Shown: positions 1-12,119 of the stretch, in pieces
How the letters are laid out: every line of letters begins with the position of its first letter
How positions within the stretch are numbered: position 1 is the stretch's first letter
Assembly: GCA_963931865.1 (NCBI GenBank)
Contig: OZ007509.1
Span: forward strand, 8,649,274 to 8,713,273
DNA: 64,000 bases
Direction: 5' to 3'
Source: Axinella damicornis
Taxonomy: Eukaryota; Porifera; Demospongiae; Axinellida; Axinellidae
Notes under the pieces: generated by a model
Told to the model about the DNA's origin: nothing
The model's database searches: none
The model's input: only the letters and a program-made list of their open reading frames with translations
Made by a program: the position numbers and the translations under genes

Positions 1-837
1 TGTTTAACCCTTCATGACTGGACAACCTGTTACCTGTGAGATTTTCAGCTTAAGTCAGTGTCAGTATCCTTGGAGGTTTTGTATGAGCACGGGGTGGGTC
101 AGGGGGAGGTGGGAATGTTCACCCAAAGGGTGAAAGCAGCATGGTCGTGCCTGGGCTTGATGTTTAGTCAGAGCCAGGTGGACCATTGTAATTTCATAAA
201 TGCACCTAGACAGCACATTGTTCAAGGCCAATTCTTATCTATATATAGCTAGCTGTGGGTGTAGTTAGAGTCAAGTTCGGATGGCTGAGTGCTTGCTGAA
301 CGGCACACTGTGTATGGATGAGTGAGTATTCGTAATCCTGATTTACGTAGCCGCAGTCATGTTAAGTAGATTGATGAGCAGCCAAGCAAACCCACGATCA
401 CTTTTGAGGAAGGCTATAAATACAATGTATGTTTGACACCCTATTAAGAGTGAGGAGCAGGTATTCCTGCACTTGCGCATGCACATTGCGAATGATACGT
501 TACGTACGAACATACCTACACATCTAGCACTGAGTCTCGGCACTTCAGTGCGGAGACAAAATATTATTGTGCTTGAGTGTCATTTTCTAACACACAGGCT
601 GTGAAGTGCAGTGTGTCCCCGTGTGGTGAAGCCTGGTGATTCAGGCACTGAGGACAAGTTCCAGCTGTGGATATGAATGTGGCGAGCATGGTGACCGTGG
701 GCCCAGTCCAGTGCACCAGCTGTTTCACCGTGTTGGCTGCACTCGTGAGGAGAGCCAGGCAGGAGCAGACACAGCCACACTTGCAGGTGAGGTGAAGGGT
801 CATGCGGTGAGGAGTGAGTGAGGAGGTGGTGGTAGTG
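1..837. other. no gene recognised
   Basis: Only short open frames occur on either strand. I see no domain motif, no convincing splice-bounded exon and no inverted-repeat element. The right edge carries the left target duplication of the MITE that begins at 838. Confidence 0.5.
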
Positions 838-1227
838 TAGCCTCATTCCCAGGCCCACACGCGAAATGCGGAAGTGGGCCTGGTGACACTTGGCAAAATT
901 CCCATATGTGCTGAGCTCAGCAGTCTTGATTTCGGGTAGGCGAATCACGTTCGTCCATTGCCAATCATTTACATTCTTTACCCCGTGAAAAGTGTAGCCG
1001 TTTGATAAAACTGCTGTTCTAGCCTTCAAGACTCACCTCTGGTCGCTCCTTGGCAAGGACTTTCAAAATAGCCATCACCAACAGCTACCTTCCATCTGAT
1101 TTCGAATGCATCCAAGTAAGGAATGTAATCGCTTACGTAGTTATGCTGACTGTGCACATATGGGAATTTTGCCAAGTGTCACCAGGCCCTCTTCCGCGTT
1201 CCACGTGTGGGCCTGGGTGCGAGGCTA
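838..1227. mobile_element. MITE with 9-bp target duplication (GCCTCGTTCCCAGGCC family)
   Basis: The element is 390 bp. The left end reads TAGCCTCATTCCCAGGCCC and the right end is its near-exact reverse complement. A perfect 9-bp direct repeat, GTGGTAGTG, flanks it at 829-837 and 1228-1236. A second copy with the same internal sequence lies at 57294-57684, so the boundaries are supported by two independent insertions. Subterminal inverted segments (around 895-905 and 1157-1175) extend the pairing inward. I see no transposase, so it is non-autonomous. A 9-bp duplication is typical of Mutator-like elements, but the superfamily is inferred. Confidence 0.9.
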
Positions 1228-1312
1228 GTGGTAGTGGTTGGGAGGTGAGAGGAAGTGGGAGGGGGTGAGAGAGAGTGTGGTGAGAGAGGGTGGGAAGGAG
1301 TGGACCAAGTGA

Positions 1313-2040
1313 GGGTGTGTGTAAAAGCCGGACTGCCGGATCACCCAGATCACCCGGATCACCAAAAATGCCGTCCAAAAAAGAATGGTCAATTAATTAA
1401 GTATGCACGCTGGCGCAGCGTTAAGCGCTTCAATTGCGTGTACGGCCGGGCCACATGCACAGCTAAACAGCTGCCTACTAATGATCACTGCTGTGCTGGG
1501 AGTACAAACACATTCTGTATGCCGCCAGTACCCCAGTTAGCAGCTGCACCGAATCAGGGAGTCTAATAGACTTGTAGTTAGCTACTAGCTACACAGTACA
1601 CACTGCGCGCGCAGAGCGGTCTAGCCCCACAAGCCTGGGACTCTCGGTGTAGGCCTGCCAAGTTTAGCGAGTCAGCGGACGGTTGAGCAGGCAGAAATAG
1701 TACAATGTATGCCGTACATGATTGCTACTAACCTGTGGTTATTGTGCCAGTGCTGTGTCAGAGCCTGACAGAGGCATCGACGGTCTATCCAACAACCAAC
1801 GATGACAGCAAGTCCGGACCACGCTGCTGGTGACGCTCCCATTCGGTAGCTTGTAGTGAAACACCAAGTTATCTAGCAACTAGGACTACCGTACTAACGA
1901 CACACACTGACACGTTAAAGCAAGCAATGGCGACTGTTTTCCGATACCGGAAGTGCATTCAACATGCAATTGTACATATATTTTTGGCTCGCATTTTTGG
2001 TGATCCGGGTGATCCGGCAGTCCGGCTTTTACACACGCCC
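1313..2040. mobile_element. non-autonomous TIR element, 728 bp
   Basis: The ends form a long imperfect terminal inverted repeat of about 50 bp: GGGTGTGTGTAAAAGCCGG on the left, and the complement ending in TTTTACACACGCCC on the right. The inner part of each arm carries short tandem copies of a GGATCACC/GGTGATCC motif, three on the left and two on the right. The roughly 610 bp between the arms shows no recognisable coding sequence. No clear target duplication is visible. Confidence 0.75.
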
Positions 2041-3055
2041 ACGAAATGAAGTGCTCCCACTCATGTCCAGTTTGACCTGTGAACTATCGCAAGACAATCA
2101 TGTTTGGATGCCCAAGTCACATACCCAACTGCTGCCACATGCATGGCCAACCACGGACAATCCTAGGCAACCATAGTTCGGACATGTGTATACACTGCAT
2201 TTGTGCTGGCCAGCCTCATGTACACATGCATCTGTTTGAAATTAACTGTATCACTGCCAAAATACTTCACCAGTGAATAACTAGGGGAATGCATTGCATT
2301 GTGGGCGAGTATGAGCGAGTTGTAAACACACGTGCACAGCACGTAGCTACATGTGGCAGTCTAGCATCTGCTGTGTATGCGGTAGCCCCAATCGCTCTAC
2401 CCAATGAATAGGTACATAGGTCTACCAGTGGTCTCGTCTTTGTTGTCACCATCATCCGAGTCTAGCAGATAACTAGTTGTTAATGGTTTTATTCAAGTGC
2501 CTGGTTTCAAATAATTTAACTCTTGATACAAGTACGCAAAAAAAGAAAGAGCTGCAAATGACAGATATACTATAATTATAGGGAAATGGGAACAAATCCA
2601 TCTACATGTGTATGTGGGGCTTGCTCACTGGGTTGTTTTCACTGTGCATGATTTTATATAGCGAGTGAATCATCTGCATCAACAAGTCATTTGATCTGTA
2701 AATTCACCCTGTACAATATCCATCACAAAGGAAGAGGACGAGAAGGAGGGAGGGAAGGAGGAAGAAGATGCCGAGGAAGCCCTGGACCGAGGTTGGCATT
2801 GTTGCTAGTATGCAGTCAGCTTCATGCATGATATCACAAGAGTAGACACTGCCCCATGAGTCAGAAGTGGGTTTATCCATGTAGCTATAGTAGGTTATAA
2901 GGCAACTACTTTTCAGCTGATCTGTGGTTCCAAGCCTTGGAAGAAAACTTGTTTGTGGTCTTGTTCTCGGACTGAATTGCACTGGGAACTTGACATGATA
3001 TCAGAAAGCAGTGCATATGGTATATGCAGTGAAAAGTACAAAGGTGCTATATATA
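2041..3055. other. no gene recognised
   Basis: No domain, splice-bounded exon or repeat relationship with the rest of the window was found. An open frame on the minus strand at 2704-2982 has no motif I recognise and was not accepted as a gene. Confidence 0.45.
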
Positions 3056-3570
3056 TGTACAAGTAGCTTCGCTCGCTTCGCTCGCTCAGCTACTTCCCCC
3101 TCGTTCGCCTACGTGAGTAATCCGGCGCCAGACAGCTCTCTGTGCAGAGATGCTGCTCCCCTATTGCGTCCCGTTCAGCTGCTGCTTCCCGATTGCATCC
3201 GCGCTTCAGTTGCTGCTCCCCGATTTCGTCCATCCGCTTCGTGACTGCTGTTCCCCGTTTCCGTCCGCTACAGCTGCTGCTCCCCTATTGCGTCCGCTTC
3301 AACTGCTCTTCCCTGATTTCAACAGCTCCCCCGATTGCGTCCGCTTCGACTGCTGCTCCCCGATTGCATCCGCTTGTAGCCTCACCTGTTCTGGAAGATT
3401 CCAGCCCAACCCAAATGTTCTCGAACATTCTTTTGCGGCTCAACTCGGGTTCAGTAAATTGAAGTACGAAGGTCGCGCGTCACTAGTCCAGTCCCGCCTC
3501 ACGAACATCCCACTTCCGTCACACACAGATACACACACATACGCACATTAAAATCTTAATATATTGATAC
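3056..3570 (+). repeat. dispersed repeat with GCTGCTCCCC minisatellite core, copy 1
   Basis: It begins with AGTAGCTTCGCTCGCTTCGC and then has a core of degenerate units of about 28 bp built on GCTGCTGCTCCCCGATTGCG. It ends with a conserved tail (GTTCAGTAAATTGAAGTACG, then a CA-rich stretch and TTAAAAT). The same head, core and tail recur at 9047-9620, with a different number of core units. Long open frames over the core reflect its triplet-like composition, not a gene. Confidence 0.8.
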
Positions 3571-3650
3571 ATGAGTTGGCAGTCCTCGACACACAGTGTA
3601 TCTCCGCTACGTACATGTAGATCCATTCCCATCACTGGCAGCTTTTATCA

Positions 3651-3688
3651 TCACACTCCTGGTAGGGGAAAAATTGTGCCGCGTAATA
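3651..3688 (+). repeat. single copy of 39-bp CACTCCTGGTAGGGG repeat
   Basis: It matches the unit repeated three times in tandem at 61531-61647 and once at 61120-61157. It directly precedes the TIR element at 3696. Confidence 0.75.
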
Positions 3689-3695
3689 TAATATA

Positions 3696-4250
3696 TACCG
3701 TACTCTCGCGAAAGTCCGCCCACACCGCAAAGAGTGCCCACCCCCCACTTTTGGCTCAATTTTCTATATAGGGTCAAAGTTTACTCGAATGAGCGCCCAC
3801 CCTCGCGCTATAGCCTCGTGCCTTGTGTAACAGGCGATAGAGCGCATTAGTGAGATGTTCCAGCGTATCTGAGGTAAGAACCTCCTTGCAGCAAGTCTCT
3901 ATTAGTCTGTGTATCCGTATCTATGGTGTCCATGTGTGTTGCCTGGCTTGCCTGTGCTGACGACGGCCCCGCGGCCTCCACGCTGGACCTCAGCCAGCGC
4001 TTGGCGGCAGCGAAGACGACGTGGTGAGCGGTGATGTTGCTAGTGACTCCAGCGATGTAGATGTGCTGGGAGGGCTTTGACTCACGCGCACTTGCTGCTC
4101 GATCGCTGCTATTGCGCTACTTGTGTACGTAAACAAAGGGGGCGCTCTTTCAAGGTTGAATGCGGAAACACTCGAAAGAGCACCCACCCTCCTGTTTGGT
4201 GAGAAAGTAAGATGCAGCGCCCATGGGCGGACTTTCGCGAGAGTACGGTA
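3696..4250. mobile_element. non-autonomous TIR element with TACCGTA ends
   Basis: The left end TACCGTACTCTCGCGAAAGT is mirrored by ACTTTCGCGAGAGTACGGTA on the right, giving an arm of about 26 bp. The 555-bp element is flanked by ATATA on both sides (3691-3695 and 4251-4255). It sits between a 39-bp CTCCTGGTAGGGG unit and the GATTCTGACTAC repeat, which are also close neighbours at 61.5 kb, so it probably inserted into a pre-existing composite repeat. No coding capacity is evident. Confidence 0.85.
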
Positions 4251-4251
4251 A

Positions 4252-4845
4252 TATAATGTTTGAGTACTTAGGCTTGGCCTACAGAGATTCTGACTACACT
4301 ATCATGCACTGACCTGCAAGTTGGTGCTGAAACTCACCTAGGTGGTGGAGATATGCAGCGCTTTTGTCTCGCCGTTGGCCGCCATTGCTCGAGCGCTCCA
4401 TCGACTTCCAGTGGCAGTACTGTTCTTAGGAAAGGCACACGAAGATTCTGACCACACGGCAGTGATCGCTGTCATTCACTGACGCTTACATGCCAAACTC
4501 ACCGTGCTGGCTCAGTTATGAGTGCTGTAATAATGTCTTGTCTTCCTTTTGGTCGCCATTGCTCGCGATCGACTGAGCGTGGTTGCCACGTGGCATGTGC
4601 GTTAATTGGAACTTATTGGAATACTTAGCTTGCGCTACGGCGCGGCAGGTTGCATCGCGTATGCGGCTACGTACGTACTTTACTACTGATCTTCTCTAGC
4701 TCTATACAGAGCTCTATATACGGTATAGCTAGCTATCATCATGGTACTCACGTGATGTGTGATAATTGGAACGAACTGTCACACTTGGCTTGTGCTATCG
4801 TTTAACCGCGGCTACCAGGAGTGCGGTTGCCCCTCGATCTTACAG
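4252..4845 (+). repeat. dispersed ~0.5-kb repeat, copy 1 of 4
   Basis: It shares, in the same order, blocks such as AGATTCTGACTACAC, GGTGGAGATATG, CGCCATTGCTCGAGCGCTC and CTACCAGGAGTGCGGTTGCC with copies at 61668-62105, 62745-63183 and 63187-63760. The terminal block contains the complement of CACTCCTGGTAG, the core of the 39-bp repeat that lies upstream of copies 1 and 2. Confidence 0.8.
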
Positions 4846-4898
4846 CGCAACAGTTTCTTTTTCGCTTGATACTCTACGGTATGGTTATGTCTACATGT

Positions 4899-4936
4899 CA
4901 TAGATAATAGAGACGTAACCGTCTCTATTATCTATG
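4899..4936. repeat. perfect hairpin, 17-bp arms
   Basis: CATAGATAATAGAGACG pairs with its exact complement across the 4-base loop TAAC. A shorter related hairpin occurs at 14164-14191. Confidence 0.8.
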
Positions 4937-5063
4937 GTTATGTGTGGGTTAGTGTTGTGAACCTTGGCCTTTTTAGGGATATTGGAAGCCTCATATTGGA
5001 TATTGACTGGTTAATTGGCAATGTGGAATTCATCAATAGTGTAAACTTGTAAGTGCAGCTTTA

Positions 5064-5152
5064 CAGACTTTGCAGGTTGGTCTCTGAAGGAGGTGATTGG
5101 CATAGAGAGTGTCCTAATTCAATCACATCCTTGAGAGACCCCACCTATCTAG
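5064..5152. mobile_element. fragment of MITE seen complete at 47657-47818
   Basis: It carries the left arm (AGACTTTGCAGGTTG) and the inner right arm (GAGACCCCACCTATCT) of that element but lacks the outer right end. Confidence 0.6.
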
Positions 5153-5523
5153 TACAGAACTTCATGTAATGGTGGCAATGATGGTTCAAACATACAAAAC
5201 AGACCATGGTTCCAGTACAGACAATAACTGTGTAAAAGCTTCCGTTGAGAACGGCTGCTATACAAACCAGGGCTAGCCACTGCACTAGATGCCACTGGAT
5301 ATGTTGAGACTCAACATTATTCGTTCCACCATGAAATGACAGCATGCACGTATCTGGTCATGTGACCTCAAATCAACATTACAATGAATGACGTAATCTC
5401 CAACAACCTCCCCCCTTTGACCAGTGATGGTCAACTGAGAGCTGACAAAACTAAAAAAGGTTTCCTAAATCACCGTGCAATGCCAATGTATCTATGTACC
5501 TACCAACAATTAGTCTCACAGTG

Positions 5524-8013
5524 TTAATAGTCTTGGCTCTGCAGTTCTTGGATCCAGATCCTCCTCGCTCGCTTGGCTGCAGCACGAACCGGGCGTCTCT
5601 CGGGCACACGAGTACCAGGGGTCTGTTTGAATGTGGGCACATTTTCGGAGGGAGCCTTCGGTTGTTCTGGCCCACTAATCTCAAGTGGATAGAGTCAAGG
5701 CAATGGCCGAGTGTGTTGTCGGTCTCTGGTAGCAACTCTTACAAGAGCACTGTGAGGCAGACTATCTCGGCCAGTGAATACTTCCTGAATCCGACCTAGC
5801 TTCCAGAGTCCACATGGCAGAGCATCATCATGGACAATGACGACATCCCCCTTGGACACATGAAGAGGATGTGAAACTTTCTTGGCCACATAGCGATGAC
5901 TTTCCCTGAGCTCATTCAGGTACTCCGACCTCCACCGTCTCCAAAAGTGGTTCAGAACGCTTGCGAGGTGTTTTATCCTCTTGGCAGCTGACTGGGGTTG
6001 ACTTCAAAATCCTCATCATCAGGATCACACACTTATCCCAAGTGATCAGGCAGATTCAGCAGCCTTCGTCCCACGACAAGATGAGAAGGTGTAAGAGGTT
6101 CCGTGAAGGAAGCGTATGAGAGAGGTCGGGAGTTCACCACAGCTTCAATCTCAACTACAGCAGTGAGCAGTTCATCTCTTGTAAAGTTTGCTCGTCCGAC
6201 CACCTTACGTAGACAGCGTTTGGTGGATTGGACCATCCGCTCGAATACACCACCCCACCAGGGAGCACATTCGACATTGAAAATCCATTGGCTTCCTTGA
6301 TTAGCCAGGTGTTCTTGAATGGTCTCGTCTTTGAAGACAACACTGAGGAACTTTGCTGCAGCCTTGAACGTCTTGCCATTGTCCGACAAGAACTTATGAG
6401 GTAGGCCCTGTCTGGCAGCAAATCGCTTTAGACGTCGTAGGAATGTGTCAGTGGATAGATCACACACAATATCCAGATGGATGGCTCGAGTGACTAGGCA
6501 TGTGAATACACAAATCCACACCTTACTGCTGCCGTTGGAGTGTCCATTCCGAACAAACAGGGGTCCAGCAAAATCCACTCCTGTACAAGTGATGGCTGGG
6601 TCTTCCTTAACCCTGAATTCTGGCAGAGGAGGTGGTGGTGGACCTTCAAATGGTGCTCCTTCGTACTTCTTGCACACTGTGCATCTGTGAATGAAAGCTC
6701 TTGTCAGGCTTCGACCCTTCACGATCCAGTAACGGCTTCGGACTTCTGTCAGAGTCCCTTTCACGCCATTGTGACACATGCGCGTCTCATCAAGGAATAG
6801 GCCCAACTGATCTTCAGAGCATTGAAATCCTTCTGGATGGCAACTCCTTTGCGTAGGAAGTCCAGAGTAGTTTTGCAGCCGCAATCTCCTTAGGGGTCAA
6901 TGTGTCCGGAGGATTCGAGCCAGAGTTTCGTTCAGCCTTGAAGCAATCCACTGCTCTCAGAACATAGGCTGTGACTCTGAGGAGTCTCTGAAGGTCACTG
7001 AAGTCTTCACAGTGCATAAGATCACCAATAGTGGACTTCTTCTCAACAGCCAAGGGATGACTTGCTGGTCGACTTCAACTCTTGTGAGCACAGCTCTGGC
7101 GTAGGCAATGACTCGATATCGGACTGAACAGGTGAGTCTAAACCAAGCCACTCAGGTTCAACGCGCCACAACTGACTGACAGACAATTCCATCGGAGTGA
7201 GTCCCCTCGAGGGCAGGTCGGCAGGATTCGTTATTCCTGGGCAATGGTGCCAAAGGTCGGGGTGCACATTGCATCGTATCTCCTTCCATCGGTTCTCGAC
7301 AAAGGGCTTCCATTCCTTGTCCTGCCATGGACCCAATAAAGAGCAACCTGAGAATCGGTGTAACAGCTCACATCTAGAGATGCCTGCATCTGTTGCGCAC
7401 GGAAACAACAAGTTTCGAGAGGAGGAAGGCAGACAACAGTTCCAAACAAGGGATTGTTTGAGTTTGTAAGGGAGCAACTCTCGTCTTGGCAGCGACGAAT
7501 CTGACCACACTGTGGGTTTCTGTCTTCAGGAGGAGGTAGACCACTGCTGCATAGGCCTTCATAGATGCATCGCAGAACCAAAGAGAGTGACTGACGTCAG
7601 AGGGTCTGCATCTCACAGAGGTAGCTCCTTGGGAGAGACATGGACAACGCTGCATTGAGGTCGTAGATCAGTCTTCTTCCATTCTTCCAACAGCTCTCAT
7701 CCCAGCCGGACTTGCATTGGCTGAAAAAGGATCTTGTACCGGATAATCACAGGGAGAGAAATCCAAGTGGATCATAAAACTTGCCAGTGAGGCTGCCGAT
7801 ATTCCTCTTCGTTGGGTGGAGATCGATAGCAAGCCTAGCGAGTTGGTTGACATCAAAGATGAGTTGGTCTGACTCAGAATTCCAGGGAACTCCCAGGACC
7901 TTGTGCTCTTCCATTGTCGGAGTTTGAGAGACTCCAAGAGTGGCCTCTGCGTATGATGGTTCGTCCTCTGAACAGTCTGCTTTCAGCTTCTCCCCTGTGT
8001 GTGTGCAGGTTTC
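5524..8013 (-). pseudogene. BEL/Pao retrotransposon polyprotein, 5'-truncated and frameshifted
   Basis: Read on the minus strand, the segments follow the BEL/Pao order. They are the distal reverse-transcriptase and A17-type region (about 8013-7600), an RNase H-like region (about 7580-7100, with TDSQVALYWVHG and a region resembling NPADLPSRGLTP), the integrase (6884-6033) and a C-terminal DUF5641 region (about 5890-5524, with HDDALPCGLWKLGRIQEVFTG). The basic tail ends in a TAA at 5524-5526. At least three frame changes separate the pieces. The gag, protease and catalytic RT parts that should lie upstream of about 8013 are absent, and no paired LTRs were identified. It is therefore a dead 5'-truncated copy. 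Confidence 0.85.
6033..6884 (-). pseudogene. integrase segment of the BEL/Pao copy
   Basis: This is the longest uninterrupted part of the polyprotein, about 283 codons. An H2C2-type zinc-binding region (around residues 38-72, HNGVKG then CTVCKKY) precedes the retroviral-type integrase core. The expected acidic triad is visible: D in GVDFAGPL, D in LSDNGKTF and E in WWGGVFERMVQS. The segment runs into the conserved NSRPLSY motif and HLVVGRRLL. As part of a truncated element it is unlikely to be expressed as an active enzyme. Confidence 0.85.
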
Positions 8014-8129
8014 GCTCTCTGTCCCAATTATTAATTAAACCGTGCCCACCTTGGTTGGTTTCTCAATATTATTTGCGGTAGACCAAATGATGTCTATTCG
8101 ATATTCATAAAGCACAGTATGCGCATTAT

Positions 8130-8300
8130 TAGTCTCGTGCCCAGACGGGAAAGAGGGTCTGGCGACTTTGCGCAGAAACCTTGGTCTTCGTTAACTTTTA
8201 GGCAGGAATTTCAAACTGCCAATGAAATCGTAGAGAATTCAATTTTGTCTTTATTAGGAGCGAGATATTCCGTGTTGGTTTTCGGGTGGGCACGAGACTA
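8130..8300. mobile_element. small MITE with TAGTCTCGTGCCCA ends
   Basis: TAGTCTCGTGCCCA at the left is mirrored by TGGGCACGAGACTA at the right, 171 bp in all. The ends resemble the GCCTCGTTCCCAGG family but carry GTGCCC instead of GTTCCC. No matching 9-bp flanks are visible. Confidence 0.7.
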
Positions 8301-9046
8301 ATGTTGCTGCAAACAGTACACAGGGTAATTGCTCTACTGGGCACTTAATGGGGAAACGGCCAGGCAACTTCCAGAAGTTCAAACTGTTTACAGTACAGCA
8401 ATCATAATGAAGGAACCGGACACAGACAGTGTCAAACTCGCTGGCTGAAGCAAGAAAAGCTGTGTGTACCTTATATGCAGAGTACTGCGTCATTCAAATT
8501 TACTTCTGGGGTTTGCAATTGGCGCATGCTAATTTCCCTCATTCCGTTTGTAAACACATCTATTCGACCAATACCATCAGAGTGCAAGTCATGGAAATGT
8601 GCATGCACATAATGTGTGTGTATTCCAATACCAAATGATATCAGGTATCCTCTTGTTACTCCAGGCATCATCAGTAACTGGGACCCACAGCATGCAGGCT
8701 CATCTTCACTGTTGGCTGAATTCGTTGTGGTAAGGAGTTTGGGAGATAGACCTCTCCAATCACTGAACTGGAAGTAGATTGGACTATGGGGTGGGCTATG
8801 GAATTTCTAGTACAATCTACTACATGTATGTAGCGTAGCTATTCAGCCATTCCTTCTTGTATTGGCCTGTGTTCAGGCATTCTCCTTGAAGTTGTAGGGA
8901 TGAAAGGTCATATGTATAGGTTATATCCCTGGCCAACGGGATATAAGATCCGTAATGTGTCTTACATCTCGCTGGCCAGGGATACAACTAACGTATACTA
9001 TACTAAGTCTTAGGCTATTCTAAGATGAGTACACTGTATACATAGA
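8301..9046. other. no gene; one foldback element
   Basis: The only structure seen is an imperfect hairpin at about 8919-8988. GGTTATATCCCTGGCCA pairs with a diverged complement ending in ACAAC, and the pairing extends inward to about 35 bp. The rest shows no supported exon. Confidence 0.5.
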
Positions 9047-9620
9047 TACTACAAGTAGCTTCGCTCACTTCGCTCGCTCAGCTACTTTCCCCTCGTTCGC
9101 CTACGTGAGTAATCCGGTGCCGGACAGCTCTCTGTGCATAGCTGCTGTGCATAGCTGCTGTGCATAGCTGCTGCTCCCCGACTGTGTCCGCTTCACTGAC
9201 TGCTGCTCCCGATTTGCGTCTGCTTCAAGTTCAACTGCTGCTCCCTGTTTGCGTCCGCTTCAGCTGCTGCTCCCCGATTGCGTCTGCTTCAGCTGATACT
9301 CGCCACTTGCGTCCGCTTCAAAATTCAACTGCTGCTCCCTGCTTCAACTGCTCCCCGATTGTGTCCACTTCGGTTGCTGCTCCCAGATCCCCAATTGTGT
9401 CCGCTTCGACTGCGATCTCCGATTGCATGCATCCGCTTGTAGCCCCAGTTGGATTCCAGCCCATGCCCGGGCCCATTGTTCTCGACATTCTTTGTGGAAT
9501 TCGAGGTTCAGTAAATTGAAGTACGAAGGTCGCGCATCACTAGTCTAGTCCCGCCCCACGAACATCCCACGTCCATCATGCACAGACAGACACACACGCA
9601 CACGTTAAAATTTTAATGTA
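9047..9620 (+). repeat. dispersed repeat with GCTGCTCCCC minisatellite core, copy 2
   Basis: It has the same head (AGTAGCTTCGCTCACTTCGC), degenerate core and tail as 3056-3570. The core is rearranged and includes three short TGCATAGCTGC units near its start. Confidence 0.8.
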
Positions 9621-10134
9621 TTGATGGTGTGGGTAGGCATTCATCGATCAGTGCCAGAGGCATCCGTGATACTTGACTAAGGTAGTGGTAATGGCACAAG
9701 TCCTTGGCTAGACAAAAAAAAATTTATAGCTCTTCGCTTTCTCAAGCACGCGATCGCTTACAGTATGATATTTCAACCAAAGCCACCCTCACACAATATT
9801 CACGGTTCAATAAGTTGCTATGGAGACCAACAGAGCCTACCCAATGGGACTTGATTACTTGCATTAGTCCAAGTGGTTATTCTACCAGCATTCTTTGGTC
9901 ACCATGGTTACGGTTTTGAAAGGCAGTCATATAATTATAGGCACCTTCTGCACCTTTTGCTGGTAATAAGTCTCACATTACAGTTTCATGCTCGCATAGT
10001 GGCATGACAGAAATGGTAGTTTTCCAGAGAAGATTGTTGCTGCATGCATGGTGGATAATGTGTCAAGGCCTGGATATGCCATGGAAACATCATGGTGGAT
10101 ACGTAGGTTCAATATCTGCTGCTACATTGGGCAT

Positions 10135-10429
10135 TACCGTAGTCGCGCGTTATTAGGCGCAGCTCACTTATAGGTGCATAGTCATTGGTTCACTTATAGG
10201 CGCAGGTTCAACTCTCGTCCGAGGTACTCGCTGTTAAGCACTGCAGTCTTCTTCCAGAAACTCTGCAATTTTTGATCTACGGAGTGGAAAAACGCTATAA
10301 TCCGAATTGAAGCACACTTCCTATTCGAGGAATGCCATTCATTATTAGGCGCATCTAACTTTTAGGCGCATAATTATTTCCTTCCTGTGGAGTTATAGGT
10401 GCATGCTCCTAATAACGCACGACTACGTA
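10135..10429. mobile_element. non-autonomous TIR element, TACCGTAGTCGCGCG ends
   Basis: The left end TACCGTAGTCGCGCGTTATT pairs with a right end reading AATAACGCACGACTACGTA, with two differences. Internal repeats of TTATAGGTGCA/TTATTAGGCGCA lie near both ends. It is 295 bp with no coding potential. Confidence 0.75.
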
Positions 10430-11888
10430 TTATTGTGGTCTGGGAAATAGACCTGTCTCATCTGGAGTTAACTAGATTGCCCGAGTGCACTATAAGCCCG
10501 TAATGCACTGCAAACTGGTATCTAAACTACTTAGTGCAACTCACTGACCCGAGACAGCCTTTGATCTTTGCATTAAACGATTTAATGCTCCGTCATGTGA
10601 TCGATTCTGAGGCGTCTGATTCGTTGAGGGACATGTGAGTAGCACTAATAGGCTATATTTCATTCCAATTATAATGTGCCCATCCCTACCTACCTACCTG
10701 GCATGGCAGTGGGTGGGACTAAACATATAGCAACACTGCCAACAAGAGATGCCAGCCTGCCCAGGAGTACACCAAGGATACACAGTGAAGACAACAAAGA
10801 CAAAAGCCACTGTTGTGAGGATGGCCCTGGGAACATGCATCCAACACTATCCTAAATAGCACCATGATTATGTATAAGTTGACATAGCAACATGCAGCAA
10901 TCATGTTCACTCCTTATTGAGGCAGGGTGACATGTACCACGAGTGTACAGGAGAACATATACTTAGCACACTGTATGATATGAGTGACAGGGTAACTAAA
11001 GCACAATGGTTATTAGCCGCATGTGCCTGTATCTCCACAGGAAGGAGACATAATTATACATACGCACCTATGAGCAATATGCGCTTAGTTTCCAATGCAA
11101 ATAGGAAGGTTCCTCATTTGAACTGTAGCTGTCTCCACTCCGTAGGATAAAAAATCACTGCAGTTCAGGAAGACTTCAGTGCTTAGCTGTTGAACTTGTG
11201 CCTAACAGAGAATGTACGCCTATAAGTGAACTGTGGCTAATAACGAGCAGCTACACTAGGTATGTTGGGCTAGATATGCTGGGATTAACACCATTGTGAT
11301 AGGAGCATTCGAGTGATGTCCATTTCGTTGTAAATTGAATTTTGGCCCCAAAAACATGTATGGAATATGATGGCAAAATTTAAGGGTTCAGAACATCTTT
11401 GACACATTTGTCGTGCTGATCACACTGGCACAATCCACAGCTCCATAAATGTTATCTATGTTCGAGGGGAAACCACACTCCTGGTAGGTGTTGCAACGCT
11501 GGTAGCGCAAGCTAAGTGTGACAGTTTGTTCCAATTATCTCACATGTCTCGTGAGGACCATGGTAGGGAAGATCAGAAATTTGACAGTGCTCTCAAGTGC
11601 CAAAATGAACATTAAATTTTAACTTTGAGTTGAAAGAATCAAACAGCAGTTTGTTGAAGAGTCGGACAATAGGGTAACCATTTTGGTGATACAGTACGTA
11701 GGGGTAGGTGATTGTTGAGCTAGGATAATTTCAAGTACGTACATAGATGCATGTCCAGAACTTGCGTCTACCTATTGTACTAGCCTTTACCAACTAGCTA
11801 GCCTTTACCACTGCGGACTGCGACAGTCATGTGCAAGCATATAAAGTTGGAGTGCTAGGCATTGGCAAGTAGGAATGTGATAATTGAG
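10430..11888. other. no gene recognised
   Basis: Several short open frames but no domain, splice pair or repeat relationship was found. AT-rich intergenic or intronic DNA is the simplest reading. Confidence 0.4.
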
Positions 11889-12119
11889 TAAGGTCACTAT
11901 TATTTGTGGGTATTAATTTTAGCGAATTGGGCATGCAGCCGATTTAGCGAGTGTTAATTTTAGCGTTTTAACTCACCAGAGCTGCTTGCAACTAATCCGT
12001 AGGAGAGGCAACCGCGCTGCTCATACGTATATGACGTCACATGCTGCTAATACTATTGTTCGTGGGTTCAAAATTTATCGATGTTTTCTAATTCGCTAAA
12101 ATTAATAATAGTGACCTTA
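11889..12119. mobile_element. non-autonomous TIR element, TAAGGTCACTATTATT ends
   Basis: TAAGGTCACTATTATT plus ATTAATTTTAGCGAATT at the left is mirrored by AATTCGCTAAAATTAATAA and TAGTGACCTTA at the right, giving imperfect arms of about 40 bp in a 231-bp element. TTAATTTTAGCG is repeated within the left arm. Coding capacity is absent. Confidence 0.8.

Noticed and set aside
3142..3551. Leucine/proline-rich plus-strand ORFs over the GCTGCTCCCC repeat
   Set aside because: They follow from the repeat unit. The copy at 9047 does not preserve the same frame.
5100..8400. LTRs flanking the BEL/Pao copy
   Set aside because: No direct repeat longer than background was found on the two sides, and the 5' part of the polyprotein is missing.
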